From positions 1 to 23,301 of the forward strand of contig JAUWQU010000002.1 in NCBI GenBank assembly GCA_030610965.1: 23,301 bases of DNA, written 5' to 3'. The notes under the pieces are model-generated. The model did not search any database and had not been told where the DNA came from. It saw only the letters and a list, made by a program, of their open reading frames with translations. The position numbers and the translations under genes were made by a program. Shown here piece after piece: positions 7,295-15,289 of the stretch. Origin of the DNA: Phycisphaerae bacterium (GTDB lineage Bacteria; Planctomycetota; Phycisphaerae; SM23-33). Positions within the stretch are counted from its first letter, which is position 1; each line of letters starts with the position of its first letter.

Positions 7295-7813
7295 ATGAGA
7301 ATCATGATGCGAGTTTTGCTTGGTTTAGTGGCGGTGTGCCTGGCCGGCGGGTGTCAACATTTCAACGTTCATGTCATGCCCGACAAGAACGATGTCGGCC
7401 TGAAGGATGAAAAGGGCGCCCTGAAGTCCCTCGAAATACACATTGTCGCGGTCAGCCGCACCGAACTGCCCCGCTGGGAGACGATGTCGATGACCGAGTA
7501 CTGGGAGCCGGGCAACACCACCCGCGAAAGCGCTATAAAGCACGTCATGACCTTCGGAGAGAACGCCGCGACCGAGCAGGTATTGCGGAAGAACGATCCG
7601 ATCTGGAAGCAATGGGATGATCGCAATGCCCAGAGCCTGCTCGTATTGGCATTTCTGCCGGGGATCAAGGACGTGCCCGGCTCGGCCGACGCCAGGCGGC
7701 TCATTTTGCCGTATGATCCAGGCAAGTGGGAAAAGCGATATTGGGGCAAGGACACGATCAAGATCGAGCTTCGTTCCGGCGGCCTGATTTCGCTCCGACA
7801 GCCCAACAAGTAA
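7295..7813 (+). CDS. tssJ: TssJ-like outer-membrane lipoprotein
   Basis: The product is 172 aa with a basic N-terminus, a hydrophobic core and a lipobox-like LAGGC (C20; Ala at -3 is slightly atypical). The remainder is a small beta-rich domain: SLEIHIVAVSRTELPRWETM, a central polar loop, then SLLVLAFLPGI and DTIKIELRSGGLI. TssJ proteins are 150-180-aa lipoproteins that anchor TssM to the outer membrane, with a strand order of this kind. Size, lipid anchor, strand pattern and position in an operon with tssK, tssL and tssM all fit. The sequence itself is divergent and no single signature residue decides it. AAGGAG at 7283-7288 supports the ATG. The alternative is another T6SS-accessory lipoprotein. 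Confidence 0.6.
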   Translation: MRIMMRVLLGLVAVCLAGGCQHFNVHVMPDKNDVGLKDEKGALKSLEIHIVAVSRTELPRWETMSMTEYWEPGNTTRESAIKHVMTFGENAATEQVLRKNDPIWKQWDDRNAQSLLVLAFLPGIKDVPGSADARRLILPYDPGKWEKRYWGKDTIKIELRSGGLISLRQPNK

Positions 7814-7815
7814 CG

Positions 7816-7833
7816 GCGGCGGGCTTTCGCCGC
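7816..7833. other. Stem-loop just after the tssJ stop codon
   Basis: GCGGCG (7816-7821) pairs with CGCCGC (7828-7833) around a 6-nt loop, beginning 3 nt after TAA. No T-run follows. It lies ahead of the ribosome binding site of the pseudokinase gene. Confidence 0.35.
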
Positions 7834-7858
7834 GAGAACGGTCAGAGGATCTCTTTAG

Positions 7859-10800
7859 ATGGCGTCCTACGGCGGCTATGAGACCGTGCGGGAACTCTAT
7901 CGCAGCGGCTTGGCCTCGAGCTTCAGTGCTCGCAAGGCCGGCGAGGCTGCGGAGCGATACGCGGTCAAGCTGTATAAGCCCTTCCTGGCTGAGGCCATGG
8001 CCGAACGGTTGCAGGGCGAGATCGACTGCTTTCTGGACGGCGCTCGCGTCCAGCAGAAGGTCGCCTCGTCCGGCGCGCAGAACTGGGCGCCGGTCAGGGA
8101 AGTAGGCGCCGTCGAAGGCGGGGCGTATTACGTCGGCGACTATCACGGCCGAAGCCTCCAGCAGCTCATCACCGGGCGGGTCAAGCTCAGCGGCGCCGGG
8201 CTGTATCAGTTCGTCCGCGCGATCGTCCAGGGCCTGACCGAACTGAAAAAGGCATGCAACCGCCCCCACGGCAACCTCAAGCCCTCCAACGTCCTTCTCG
8301 CCGGCTCGGGCAAGATTTCCAAGGCCCGGCCGCTGCTGACGGACCCCGCCGGGGCCCGCAAGCTGGACGAGCAAGTGGGCGACGTGGTGGATTTCCACGC
8401 GCTCGGCGAGATCATCTACCAGCTTGTCCTGCACAGAACGGGCAAGGCCATGAGCGGCTGGCCCGCGCCGGACAGCCCGGAGTGGAAGCGCCTCGGAAAG
8501 AGGGGCGAGCAGTGGCGGCAGTTGTGCAACCGACTGCTCAACCCGAACCTCGCGCCGGGCCTGCTGACCTTTGACGACCTGCTGGATGACATCCAGAAGC
8601 TCCGCGAGACTGAAGGTGTCCCCTGGCTGATCGTCGCGCCCGTCGCAGCCGTGATCGCACTGGCGGCCGGGGCGGCGGTGATGTTCTGGCCCGAGGCTCC
8701 GCCGCGGCCGTGGGGCGAGAAGGAGGCGGTCCAGTGGAAGACGGTATGCACGGAGTTTGGCAACTGGGTCGAACCTTTGCTGGGCGACCGCGAGAGCGGT
8801 AAGCTTGACATATGGAAGAAAGACGCGTTCCTCAAGAGCAACCCCCTGCCGGCGCTTGACGAGGTGCTCGAGAAGGGGAACCCGCGCAAATTTTCCGGCC
8901 GGACTTACGGCAACGTGTTCGAGTGGGGAGACAATCCCCCCGATCATGTCAAGAGCGCCGAGGGCATCGAGCAGACCGCCACCGCCATGGGCATATACCA
9001 GACGCTGCGCGGCTACCTGACGAGCGAGAAGTGGCCGGCCTACGCCCGGTTGGGCAAGTCCGCCAAGGACTTCGCCGCCCGCGGCTGGTCGGCGCAGACG
9101 GAGTACCTCCAGTCGCTCCAGGCGATGCCCGAGCGCGACGTGGCCGATCGTGTGCAGGCGATTCTGAATATCCAGGCCGACCTCAAGAAGATAGAAGGCC
9201 TCTGGGTCCAGGCGGACAGCCTGGTCCGCGCCGCGCAGAACTGGCAGGCCGGCGGCCCCAAGGGCCTCGACAAGTACGTGGCCGGCAAGCTCCGCGCCCC
9301 GGCCGCCAAGTTCGGCACCGATGGCATAGCCGACCTGGCCGAGAGGCTCTCCGACCTCCAGGACCCCAAGGGCCCGCTCTCCAGGTTGGTGCGGTACATA
9401 GGGAGCGACCAAGTCGAACGCCTGGACATGGCCCTGATGCGCCACAAGCCGCCGTTTGCGACTCCCGACGGCGCGCCGCTGACCGAGGACATCCTCCGCA
9501 GTGGGTTGGTAAAGCTCGAAAGCGGCCGATACGACGCCAAGCCCGATCCGCGCAGCCTGGCCTGGAAGGCCGGCGTGTCCGACGCCCTGACTGCCCGCCG
9601 GGGCGACCTCCAGAACCTGAGCGACGCCATCGCCAAGCTGCTAAGCGGCGAAACTCTCCCGCCGACCGATAAGAAATCGCTCCAAGACGCGGTTGCCAAG
9701 GTCGCCTCGCTGCGAAAGGACGCCGAGCGGATTGAGGCCCGCTTCCTCGACGCCAACCAGCAGACGGCCTACAACTTCGACACCCGCGATAACATCGACC
9801 AGAACATCGAGGCCGTCGCGTCCGGCCTGAAGGACCTGGCCAGGAACGTCGGTGTCGCGGGCATGGGGGTCGAGGAGGTGCGAAAGCGAATCCTCCGGAC
9901 CATCGCGGGGACACTGGTCGAGTACCAGAAGGCCCTTCGCAGCCGCGGGAGAATCTCCGTGACCGCCCTTGCTGTCATTGACGAGAAATGGCTCACACAG
10001 CGCAACGCGCTGCTTGCCAAGGAGACGACCGTAGAAGGCCTGGCCGAGAAAGTGGAGCGGCTGGAGAAGTTCCTCCGCGACCTCGAAGGGGCCTTCCAGG
10101 CCGAACTCGGCGCGGCGCCCCAACAGCGCCCCTGGAACCGCACGCTGCTGACTGACGACCTCGACAGCCGGCGAAAAGATGCCGTGGCGAGCGCACTGTC
10201 CTATGTTGACTGGCCGAAGGTGCTCGAAGGTCAGTCCGACGAGAACTTTATCGCCCAAAAGGGCCAACTGGTCGCCAACTACAACAAGTGGCGGACGGAC
10301 CTGGCCGCGCTGGTTCCGGCCATCAACCGCGCGGAGGACCTCCTGGCCGAGGGCTACATGCTCGACGAAAAGCCCGCCGACGGAGGGACGACTATCGCCG
10401 GGGCCTACCAGCCGGTCAAGGCGAACGTAGTGCTGAGCGATCCGGTCGCAGCCCGGTCGGCCGGGCCGATACTGGCTCGCATCAACAGGCTCGGGCAGGT
10501 CGAGAAGTTGACAGCCCTGGCCGAACTGCTGGCTGCGGCGTCATCGGGCAAGCAGGGCAGCTTCGAGGCCGCGCGGGCGGCCTGGCTGCGGCTCGGCAAG
10601 CTCACACCCGCCTGGCCGGCTGGCCCGAACGACCTCAAGCAGGAGGTCGAGGTCCGCAAGAACCTCGACACCCTCTACGGCCTGCTGAGCGACGATGCCC
10701 GCAAGAAGGCCCTTCGCGCCGAGCTTGCCGCCGACAGCCGGCACTGCTGGGAGACCTACTTCCTCACCCGTAGCGACCCGCGCCAGATCGAAGGCGCCAT

Positions 10801-12127
10801 CGCCCGCATGGGCGACTTCGGCGTCTCGGCCGCCGATACGTCGCTGCCTCCGCTGGCCCGCTACCGCCTGCTGATGTGGGATTTCCGCCGGCAGATGATC
10901 GCCGGCAAGGGCGACCTGGAGGACGCCGCCGTCAAGGCCGCCATCGCCGCCTTCCATGGCAAGGTAAAGGCCCTGCCAGCCGAGCTTGCAGCCACGCCGG
11001 AGCTTACGGCCCTGCTGGCGAAGCTCGCCGAGTTGCAGTTGGCCAAGAACAACGCCATCGACCTTACCAAGGCCGGCCCCGGCGCTGTCGGCTGGGCCAT
11101 GACCGCCCAGGCCGCCAATACCGTCACCTACACGTGGACAGGGCGGGACCAGAAGCTCACGTTCGCCCGCGTGACGCCCAAGGGCGGCGAGCCGTGCTTC
11201 CTCTGCACGACGGAAGTCTCGACGGGGCTGTTCGTCAACACCGTGATGGGCCTGAGGAAGTGGGCCCAGATGACCGATGCCCTGCCGGCGGAGGAAGACG
11301 ATCCGCCGGGCCCGCGAGGTTGGATTCGAACCGGCCCCGCGCTGCAAGTGGCCCCCAACTGGTTCCCGATCATCCCGCCCATTCTGGTAGGCAGGTTCTA
11401 CGCGCCTGGCACGAAGGTGGACACGCCCAGCGCCCTGCACCCGATGCAGCAGATCCCGGTGTCGGTTGCGATTTACTTCGCACGCCTTCTCAACTGCCGT
11501 CTGCCGACCTCGACGGAGTGGCTGGTGGCCTACGAGCAGGACAAAGCTTCGGCCTCGCGAAAGCCCTACAACCTTCGCGATAAGTCCTGGGCGACTCAGA
11601 AGGCATATGCAATCGAGCTTGAGAACATCGGCGACCTGGTGGACCCCGAGCGGTTCTACCCGGACGCGGGAATCTTCTGGCCCAGGTCCATCGCGTCCGA
11701 TCAGCGCAAGGTCGGTAAGGACGGCGTGGCCTGGCCCAATGCCGTCGACGACGGCGTGCTCTGGTTAGCCAAGGTCGTAAGCGACAATCAGCGAGTGTTT
11801 CAGAATTTGGTGGGCAACGTGGCTGAATACACTTATGAGGACTCCAAGGGCATTACGGATCTGAAGAACACCACCACGCTAGCTCAGGTCCGGCAGTTGC
11901 TTCAGGCCAACAGCCACGTCCGCGTGATCGGCGGTTCGGCCATGTCGCCCCCGCAGGTGCCGGTGGACCAGCCACAGACGCTGGCTAACCCAACCGGCAA
12001 CGATTACTACTCTGACGTGGGATTCCGCCTGGCGTTCCTGGCCGGCAGGGAACGCTTGCAGACTACGCTTCGAAAACTGCTGGGCGGCATGGCCAACGAA
12101 GGATACCTGCCGCCAGCGGCGCCGTAA
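7859..12127 (+). CDS. Pseudokinase - TM - long region - FGE-sulfatase-fold protein
   Basis: The product is 1422 aa in four parts. (1) A Ser/Thr-kinase-like domain, 1-250: YAVK with Lys37 is kept, but the catalytic loop is HGNLKPSN at 137-144 (HRD Asp replaced by N139), DFG is DPA (162-164), and helix F is DFHALG (178-183). (2) One transmembrane helix, 256-277. (3) About 800 mainly helical residues, probably periplasmic, collinear with the gene at 19737. (4) A C-terminal FGE-sulfatase/SUMF1 fold: LPTSTEW (1215), VGNVAEYT (1318), RVIGGS (1355), DVGFRLAF (1386), with none of the Cys pair used for catalysis, so probably a binding domain. AGAGGA at 7844-7849 supports the ATG. In Pseudomonas the transmembrane kinase PpkA activates the T6SS through Fha. 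This protein has the same membrane layout but a kinase domain predicted to be inactive. A sensor/scaffold role is inferred. Confidence 0.9.
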   Translation: MASYGGYETVRELYRSGLASSFSARKAGEAAERYAVKLYKPFLAEAMAERLQGEIDCFLDGARVQQKVASSGAQNWAPVREVGAVEGGAYYVGDYHGRSLQQLITGRVKLSGAGLYQFVRAIVQGLTELKKACNRPHGNLKPSNVLLAGSGKISKARPLLTDPAGARKLDEQVGDVVDFHALGEIIYQLVLHRTGKAMSGWPAPDSPEWKRLGKRGEQWRQLCNRLLNPNLAPGLLTFDDLLDDIQKLRETEGVPWLIVAPVAAVIALAAGAAVMFWPEAPPRPWGEKEAVQWKTVCTEFGNWVEPLLGDRESGKLDIWKKDAFLKSNPLPALDEVLEKGNPRKFSGRTYGNVFEWGDNPPDHVKSAEGIEQTATAMGIYQTLRGYLTSEKWPAYARLGKSAKDFAARGWSAQTEYLQSLQAMPERDVADRVQAILNIQADLKKIEGLWVQADSLVRAAQNWQAGGPKGLDKYVAGKLRAPAAKFGTDGIADLAERLSDLQDPKGPLSRLVRYIGSDQVERLDMALMRHKPPFATPDGAPLTEDILRSGLVKLESGRYDAKPDPRSLAWKAGVSDALTARRGDLQNLSDAIAKLLSGETLPPTDKKSLQDAVAKVASLRKDAERIEARFLDANQQTAYNFDTRDNIDQNIEAVASGLKDLARNVGVAGMGVEEVRKRILRTIAGTLVEYQKALRSRGRISVTALAVIDEKWLTQRNALLAKETTVEGLAEKVERLEKFLRDLEGAFQAELGAAPQQRPWNRTLLTDDLDSRRKDAVASALSYVDWPKVLEGQSDENFIAQKGQLVANYNKWRTDLAALVPAINRAEDLLAEGYMLDEKPADGGTTIAGAYQPVKANVVLSDPVAARSAGPILARINRLGQVEKLTALAELLAAASSGKQGSFEAARAAWLRLGKLTPAWPAGPNDLKQEVEVRKNLDTLYGLLSDDARKKALRAELAADSRHCWETYFLTRSDPRQIEGAIARMGDFGVSAADTSLPPLARYRLLMWDFRRQMIAGKGDLEDAAVKAAIAAFHGKVKALPAELAATPELTALLAKLAELQLAKNNAIDLTKAGPGAVGWAMTAQAANTVTYTWTGRDQKLTFARVTPKGGEPCFLCTTEVSTGLFVNTVMGLRKWAQMTDALPAEEDDPPGPRGWIRTGPALQVAPNWFPIIPPILVGRFYAPGTKVDTPSALHPMQQIPVSVAIYFARLLNCRLPTSTEWLVAYEQDKASASRKPYNLRDKSWATQKAYAIELENIGDLVDPERFYPDAGIFWPRSIASDQRKVGKDGVAWPNAVDDGVLWLAKVVSDNQRVFQNLVGNVAEYTYEDSKGITDLKNTTTLAQVRQLLQANSHVRVIGGSAMSPPQVPVDQPQTLANPTGNDYYSDVGFRLAFLAGRERLQTTLRKLLGGMANEGYLPPAAP

Positions 12128-12146
12128 CGCACTGGCCGCGCTTGTG

Positions 12147-12163
12147 CCGCCCGGCCGGGGCGG
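12147..12163. other. Stem-loop in the gap after the pseudokinase gene
   Basis: CCGCCC (12147-12152) pairs with GGGCGG (12158-12163) around loop GGCCG, 20 nt after the stop, within the 127-nt gap 12128-12254. The rest of the gap is GC-rich and shows no convincing promoter. Confidence 0.3.
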
Positions 12164-12254
12164 TGATAATGACAGGCCGCGAGAGGCCCGCGACATTCGC
12201 AGGACTGGAAGACGGTTAAAGGGATTTCCGGAAAGGGCAAGACCGGTGGGCAGC

Positions 12255-13172
12255 ATGTCGGACAATACTCGGCAGCACGTGGCCGCGACAGCCAATCGGC
12301 TTCGCATGGTTCAGGTCGACTTCGCCGACCAGGGCTCGGACGTACGGAAGGAGTATCTGGCCGAGGAGGTAGAGCGGGCCTCGTCGTCGGTGGCTCCCGA
12401 GCAGCGGCAGGAGTTCCTGAAGGCGCTCATGGAGCAGTTTCCATCCTGGGACGCAAAGGTGGAGGTCCAACTCCGCAAGGAAGACACCACCGAGCGCACC
12501 ACGACCGATCAGAAGGAGCTTCAGGACCCCAACTTCTTGGTTGCAAGGCTGATAGAGCGATCGGCCGAGCTTGGCGACAGCGAGCGGAAGGTGCTCGCCC
12601 AGCGGCTCAAGGAGGCCGGGCTGGCGACGGTCAGCCAGGGCGCCTGGCCGACTGAGGCCGAGGCACAACTCCGCCAGGCCCTTCGCCTGACCGAGCCGAC
12701 GATCGACCCCGTTCGGGCCCTCGAACTGGTCGGGATGCTCTCGGACTTCGCCCTTCGGCTGGACCAGTTGTGCTGGGGAAGCTGGCGCCGCATTAGCCCC
12801 AAGAGCAACATCCGCCAGGACAAGAAGCTCCAGGAAACGCTGAAGCGCAACATCGTCGGCGACCCGGACGTGCCTCGTGGCCAGGTCGCCACGGATCTCG
12901 AAAAACTCCGCCAGTTGATCGCGTCGCTGGTCTCCGCCGTCGGCCAGGCCGGGCGGCAATTCGCCAACCGGCACGTTGCGCGATTCAGCCCGCACGAAAT
13001 AGAGTCCCTGGCCACTCTGGAAGGCGGCGGCTTTCTCGTCTCCAAGGACACCAAGTGCTGGAGGAAATACGTGGAATTGGCCGACGCATTGAACGAGGCG
13101 GCGATTGAAAACGAGATCATGGAGACCATCGCTAACTACGCCGAGAACCTGATGAAAGGACTCGGCCGGTAA
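12255..13172 (+). CDS. TagH/Fha C-terminal-domain-like protein without an FHA domain
   Basis: The product is 305 aa, soluble and alpha-helical. The C-terminal 130 residues resemble the conserved C-terminal domain of TagH/Fha T6SS proteins: a helix LASLVSAVGQAGRQF-type followed by ARFSPHEIESL (R243-F244-S245-P246), which matches the family pattern of a long helix then RFDPxxLE, and a terminal CWRKYVELADALNE helix. No FHA domain precedes it; the N-terminal half is a charged helical segment rich in Glu and Arg. It sits between the pseudokinase gene and tssK, where fha genes often occur. The start is uncertain: ATG 12255, or GTG 12246 with GAAAGGG at 12231-12237. The upstream in-frame ATG at 12144 would add an Arg/Pro/Gly-rich stretch that does not look coding. 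Gene confidence is high; the family assignment is moderate (about 0.5). Confidence 0.8.
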   Translation: MSDNTRQHVAATANRLRMVQVDFADQGSDVRKEYLAEEVERASSSVAPEQRQEFLKALMEQFPSWDAKVEVQLRKEDTTERTTTDQKELQDPNFLVARLIERSAELGDSERKVLAQRLKEAGLATVSQGAWPTEAEAQLRQALRLTEPTIDPVRALELVGMLSDFALRLDQLCWGSWRRISPKSNIRQDKKLQETLKRNIVGDPDVPRGQVATDLEKLRQLIASLVSAVGQAGRQFANRHVARFSPHEIESLATLEGGGFLVSKDTKCWRKYVELADALNEAAIENEIMETIANYAENLMKGLGR

Positions 13173-13185
13173 CCCTATCGGCCGA
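13162..13185. other. Stem-loop spanning the TagH-like stop and touching the tssK ribosome binding site
   Basis: TCGGCCG (13162-13168) pairs with CGGCCGA (13179-13185) in a perfect 7-bp stem with a 10-nt loop that includes the TAA stop. The 3' arm abuts the AAGGGA site of tssK, so folding could couple tssK translation to ribosomes finishing the upstream gene. Confidence 0.35.
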
Positions 13186-13195
13186 AGGGAGCATA

Positions 13196-14563
13196 ATGCC
13201 CGGACAAGTTCATTGGCACGAAGGACTCTTCCTTCAGCCGCACCACCTTCAGTGCATGCAGCGGAACCTGATGGAGTACACGGCCGGCGAGCGAAAGCTC
13301 GTCTGTGCGTATCCGTATGGGGTTATCGAAGCGAAGCTATCCAGCGACGCGCTGGAGAACATGCTGCTGCAATTCGACGCGCTGCGTGCGATCATGCCCA
13401 GTGGCCTGTTGGTGGATTGCCCCGTAACGGCTGAGATACCGGCCTTGAACATCAAGTCGATCTTCGAGGGCTCCAGCGCGGCGTTCGACGTGATGCTCGG
13501 CGTTCCGCTGTGGTACGGCAACCAGGCCAACAGCCTCGAGCCCGGCGGGACCGACTGGCGCGCGAAGCGGACCTACCGCGTGACAGAGACGGCCTGGAAC
13601 GACGAGAACACCGGCGAGAATCCCCAGCCGGTGCTCACCCGCAAGATTAACGCCCGGCTGCTCTTGCCCAACGACGACCGGACGGACCTGGAGGTTCTTC
13701 CGCTGCTGCGGATCGCCCATGCGACGGGCGAGGACGTGGGCCTGCCTCGGCAGGACCCGAGTTTCGTCCCGCCATGCCTTGTGCTCGGCGGCTCGCCGAT
13801 CCTCCACGAGATGGTCCGCGACCTGGCCAACCAGGTCGAGGCCAGCCGGACCGAGCTTGTACTCCAGATCACCCGCGGCGGATTCAGCATCGACACGATG
13901 CGCGGCCTGCAGTTCGAGCAGATGCTCCGCCTGCGGACGCTCAACTGCTACGCGGGAAGGCTTCCGCACTTTGTGGCCGCGCCGAACACGACGCCTTCGG
14001 ACATGTACCTTGAGCTTCGCGGCCTGCTCGGCGAGCTTGCGGCGCTCGTGCCGGACCGCGACATGTACGAGGTTCCCGCGTACGACCACGACAAGCCGCT
14101 GGTCGGCTTTGCCGAGTTGTGCAACCGCATCCGCAGGCTGCTTCGCGGCACTGTGGCGCCCAGCTTCGTGAAGCTCGAGTTCAGCCGGGAGGGCAAGCTG
14201 ATGGTGGCCGAGTTGACCGACGAGCAAATCAGCCGGCCCAACGAGTATTTCCTGGGCATCAAGACTCAGATGGACCCGCGTCAACTCGCCCAGCTCGTCG
14301 AGGACTCCGACAAGTTCAAGTTCATGGCCAAGACTCTGGCCCAGCAGCGTATCTGGGGCATTCGGCTGGCCGAGGAGCGCCACGCGCCGCTCGAGCTGCC
14401 GAGCCAGGTGGGCCTGCACTTCTTCCGCCTCATGCGGGCCGAGAGCACGCGCATGTGGGAGCGGATCAAACAGGAAAAGTCCATCGCCGTTCGATGGGAA
14501 GGCATAGAGGCGTCCGACTTCGAGTTGGCGCTGTACATGACCGTTCCGGGAGGTAACTCATGA
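13196..14563 (+). CDS. tssK: TssK baseplate-to-membrane adaptor
   Basis: TssK (ImpJ/VasE, DUF876) forms trimers that dock the T6SS baseplate onto the TssJLM membrane complex. The 455-aa length is normal for the family. The N-terminus has the signature VHWHEGLFLQPHHLQ, followed by the typical YPYGVIEAKLSSDALENMLLQFDALRAIMPSG shell-domain pattern. The C-terminal half shows the expected YFLGIKTQ and receptor-domain segments. The start is supported by AAGGGA just upstream. The stop overlaps the tssL start (ATGA), implying coupled translation of the two partners. Confidence 0.97.
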   Translation: MPGQVHWHEGLFLQPHHLQCMQRNLMEYTAGERKLVCAYPYGVIEAKLSSDALENMLLQFDALRAIMPSGLLVDCPVTAEIPALNIKSIFEGSSAAFDVMLGVPLWYGNQANSLEPGGTDWRAKRTYRVTETAWNDENTGENPQPVLTRKINARLLLPNDDRTDLEVLPLLRIAHATGEDVGLPRQDPSFVPPCLVLGGSPILHEMVRDLANQVEASRTELVLQITRGGFSIDTMRGLQFEQMLRLRTLNCYAGRLPHFVAAPNTTPSDMYLELRGLLGELAALVPDRDMYEVPAYDHDKPLVGFAELCNRIRRLLRGTVAPSFVKLEFSREGKLMVAELTDEQISRPNEYFLGIKTQMDPRQLAQLVEDSDKFKFMAKTLAQQRIWGIRLAEERHAPLELPSQVGLHFFRLMRAESTRMWERIKQEKSIAVRWEGIEASDFELALYMTVPGGNS

Positions 14564-15285
14564 CTTTGCTGGAACTCTGCGAGCCACTGTTTCAATACGT
14601 CTGTCGGCTCAACCGCTCCGGGCGAAAGGGCGGCAGCTTCGAGCCCGCGCGCGTGCGAAGCGAGATCGAAGGCATGCTCGAGGACATGCGGTCCAAGTCC
14701 TCCGGCGAAAGCAACCTTGTCAGCCAGTTCGACAAGATCGAGATGCCGCTGCTCTTCTTCATCGACTTCATGATCAAGGAAAGCAACCTGTCGTTCGCGC
14801 GGCAGTGGCAGGAGATGGCCTACGAGCACAACGAGCTGGCGGGCGACGAGAAGTTCTTCGACCTGCTGGACGAGACGCTCGCGGACCCAAGCCAGGCCGC
14901 CACGGAGAGGCTGGGGGTATTTTACTCCTGCCTGGGCCTTGGTTTCACCGGCTGGTATACGGGCCAGCCCGAGTACCTCCGCAAGAAGCAGCTCGAGATA
15001 AGCGCCCGCATCCGGACGCAGATGGACGTCGACGACGGCGCCCGCATCTGCCCCGAGGCCTACGAGAACGTCGACACATCCGACTTGGTCCAGCCGCCGG
15101 GCATGAAGCTCATGGGCATAGCGTTGGCGCTGGTGGGTATGATCATCGTCACGTTCGTAGCCAACTTCCTGGTGTTCCGCACGACGGCGTCGGGGCTCCA
15201 GGCCTCGCTTCAAGCAATCATCGACCGCCAGCAGTCGGCGAATGTGCCGCCTTCCACACCCGCCATGGACCCGAACAAGGAGTAG
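14560..15285 (+). CDS. tssL: TssL inner-membrane protein (DotU/IcmH family)
   Basis: TssL is a C-tail-anchored inner-membrane protein whose cytoplasmic hook domain contacts TssK and TssM. This 241-aa protein has the DotU pattern: LLELCEPLFQYV at the N-terminus, EMPLLFFIDFMI in the middle, FFDLLDETLADP, and ERLGVFYSCLGLGFTGWY. A single C-terminal transmembrane helix lies at about 185-206, followed by a short periplasmic tail of about 35 residues. No OmpA/peptidoglycan-binding domain is fused to it, so cell-wall anchoring would need another protein. It overlaps tssK by 4 nt and lies 4 nt before tssM. Confidence 0.96.
   Translation: MTLLELCEPLFQYVCRLNRSGRKGGSFEPARVRSEIEGMLEDMRSKSSGESNLVSQFDKIEMPLLFFIDFMIKESNLSFARQWQEMAYEHNELAGDEKFFDLLDETLADPSQAATERLGVFYSCLGLGFTGWYTGQPEYLRKKQLEISARIRTQMDVDDGARICPEAYENVDTSDLVQPPGMKLMGIALALVGMIIVTFVANFLVFRTTASGLQASLQAIIDRQQSANVPPSTPAMDPNKE
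15277..15282 (+). promoter_or_regulatory. Ribosome binding site deciding the tssM start
   Basis: AAGGAG lies 7 nt before ATG 15290 and overlaps the last codons of tssL (stop at 15283-15285). It makes 15290 a better start than the upstream in-frame ATG at 15242. Confidence 0.8.
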
Positions 15286-15289
15286 CCCG

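Noticed and set aside
7859..8610. Active Ser/Thr kinase
   Set aside because: The catalytic Asp of HRD is Asn (HGN) and DFG is DPA, so I call it a pseudokinase even though the VAIK-type Lys and helix F Asp remain.
7325..9445. Long - strand open frame opposite tssJ and the pseudokinase gene
   Set aside because: It overlaps two well-supported + strand genes, has no domain, and has composition typical of a shadow frame. The same applies to the - strand frame at 2332-3933.
12144..12254. N-terminal extension of the TagH-like gene from ATG 12144
   Set aside because: The added residues are Arg/Pro/Gly-rich and look non-coding, and the region holds a hairpin; starts at 12246 or 12255 are better.
15242..15289. 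Earlier ATG for tssM at 15242
   Set aside because: It lies within tssL, has no ribosome binding site, and adds residues unlike an IcmF N-terminus; ATG 15290 has AAGGAG 7 nt upstream.
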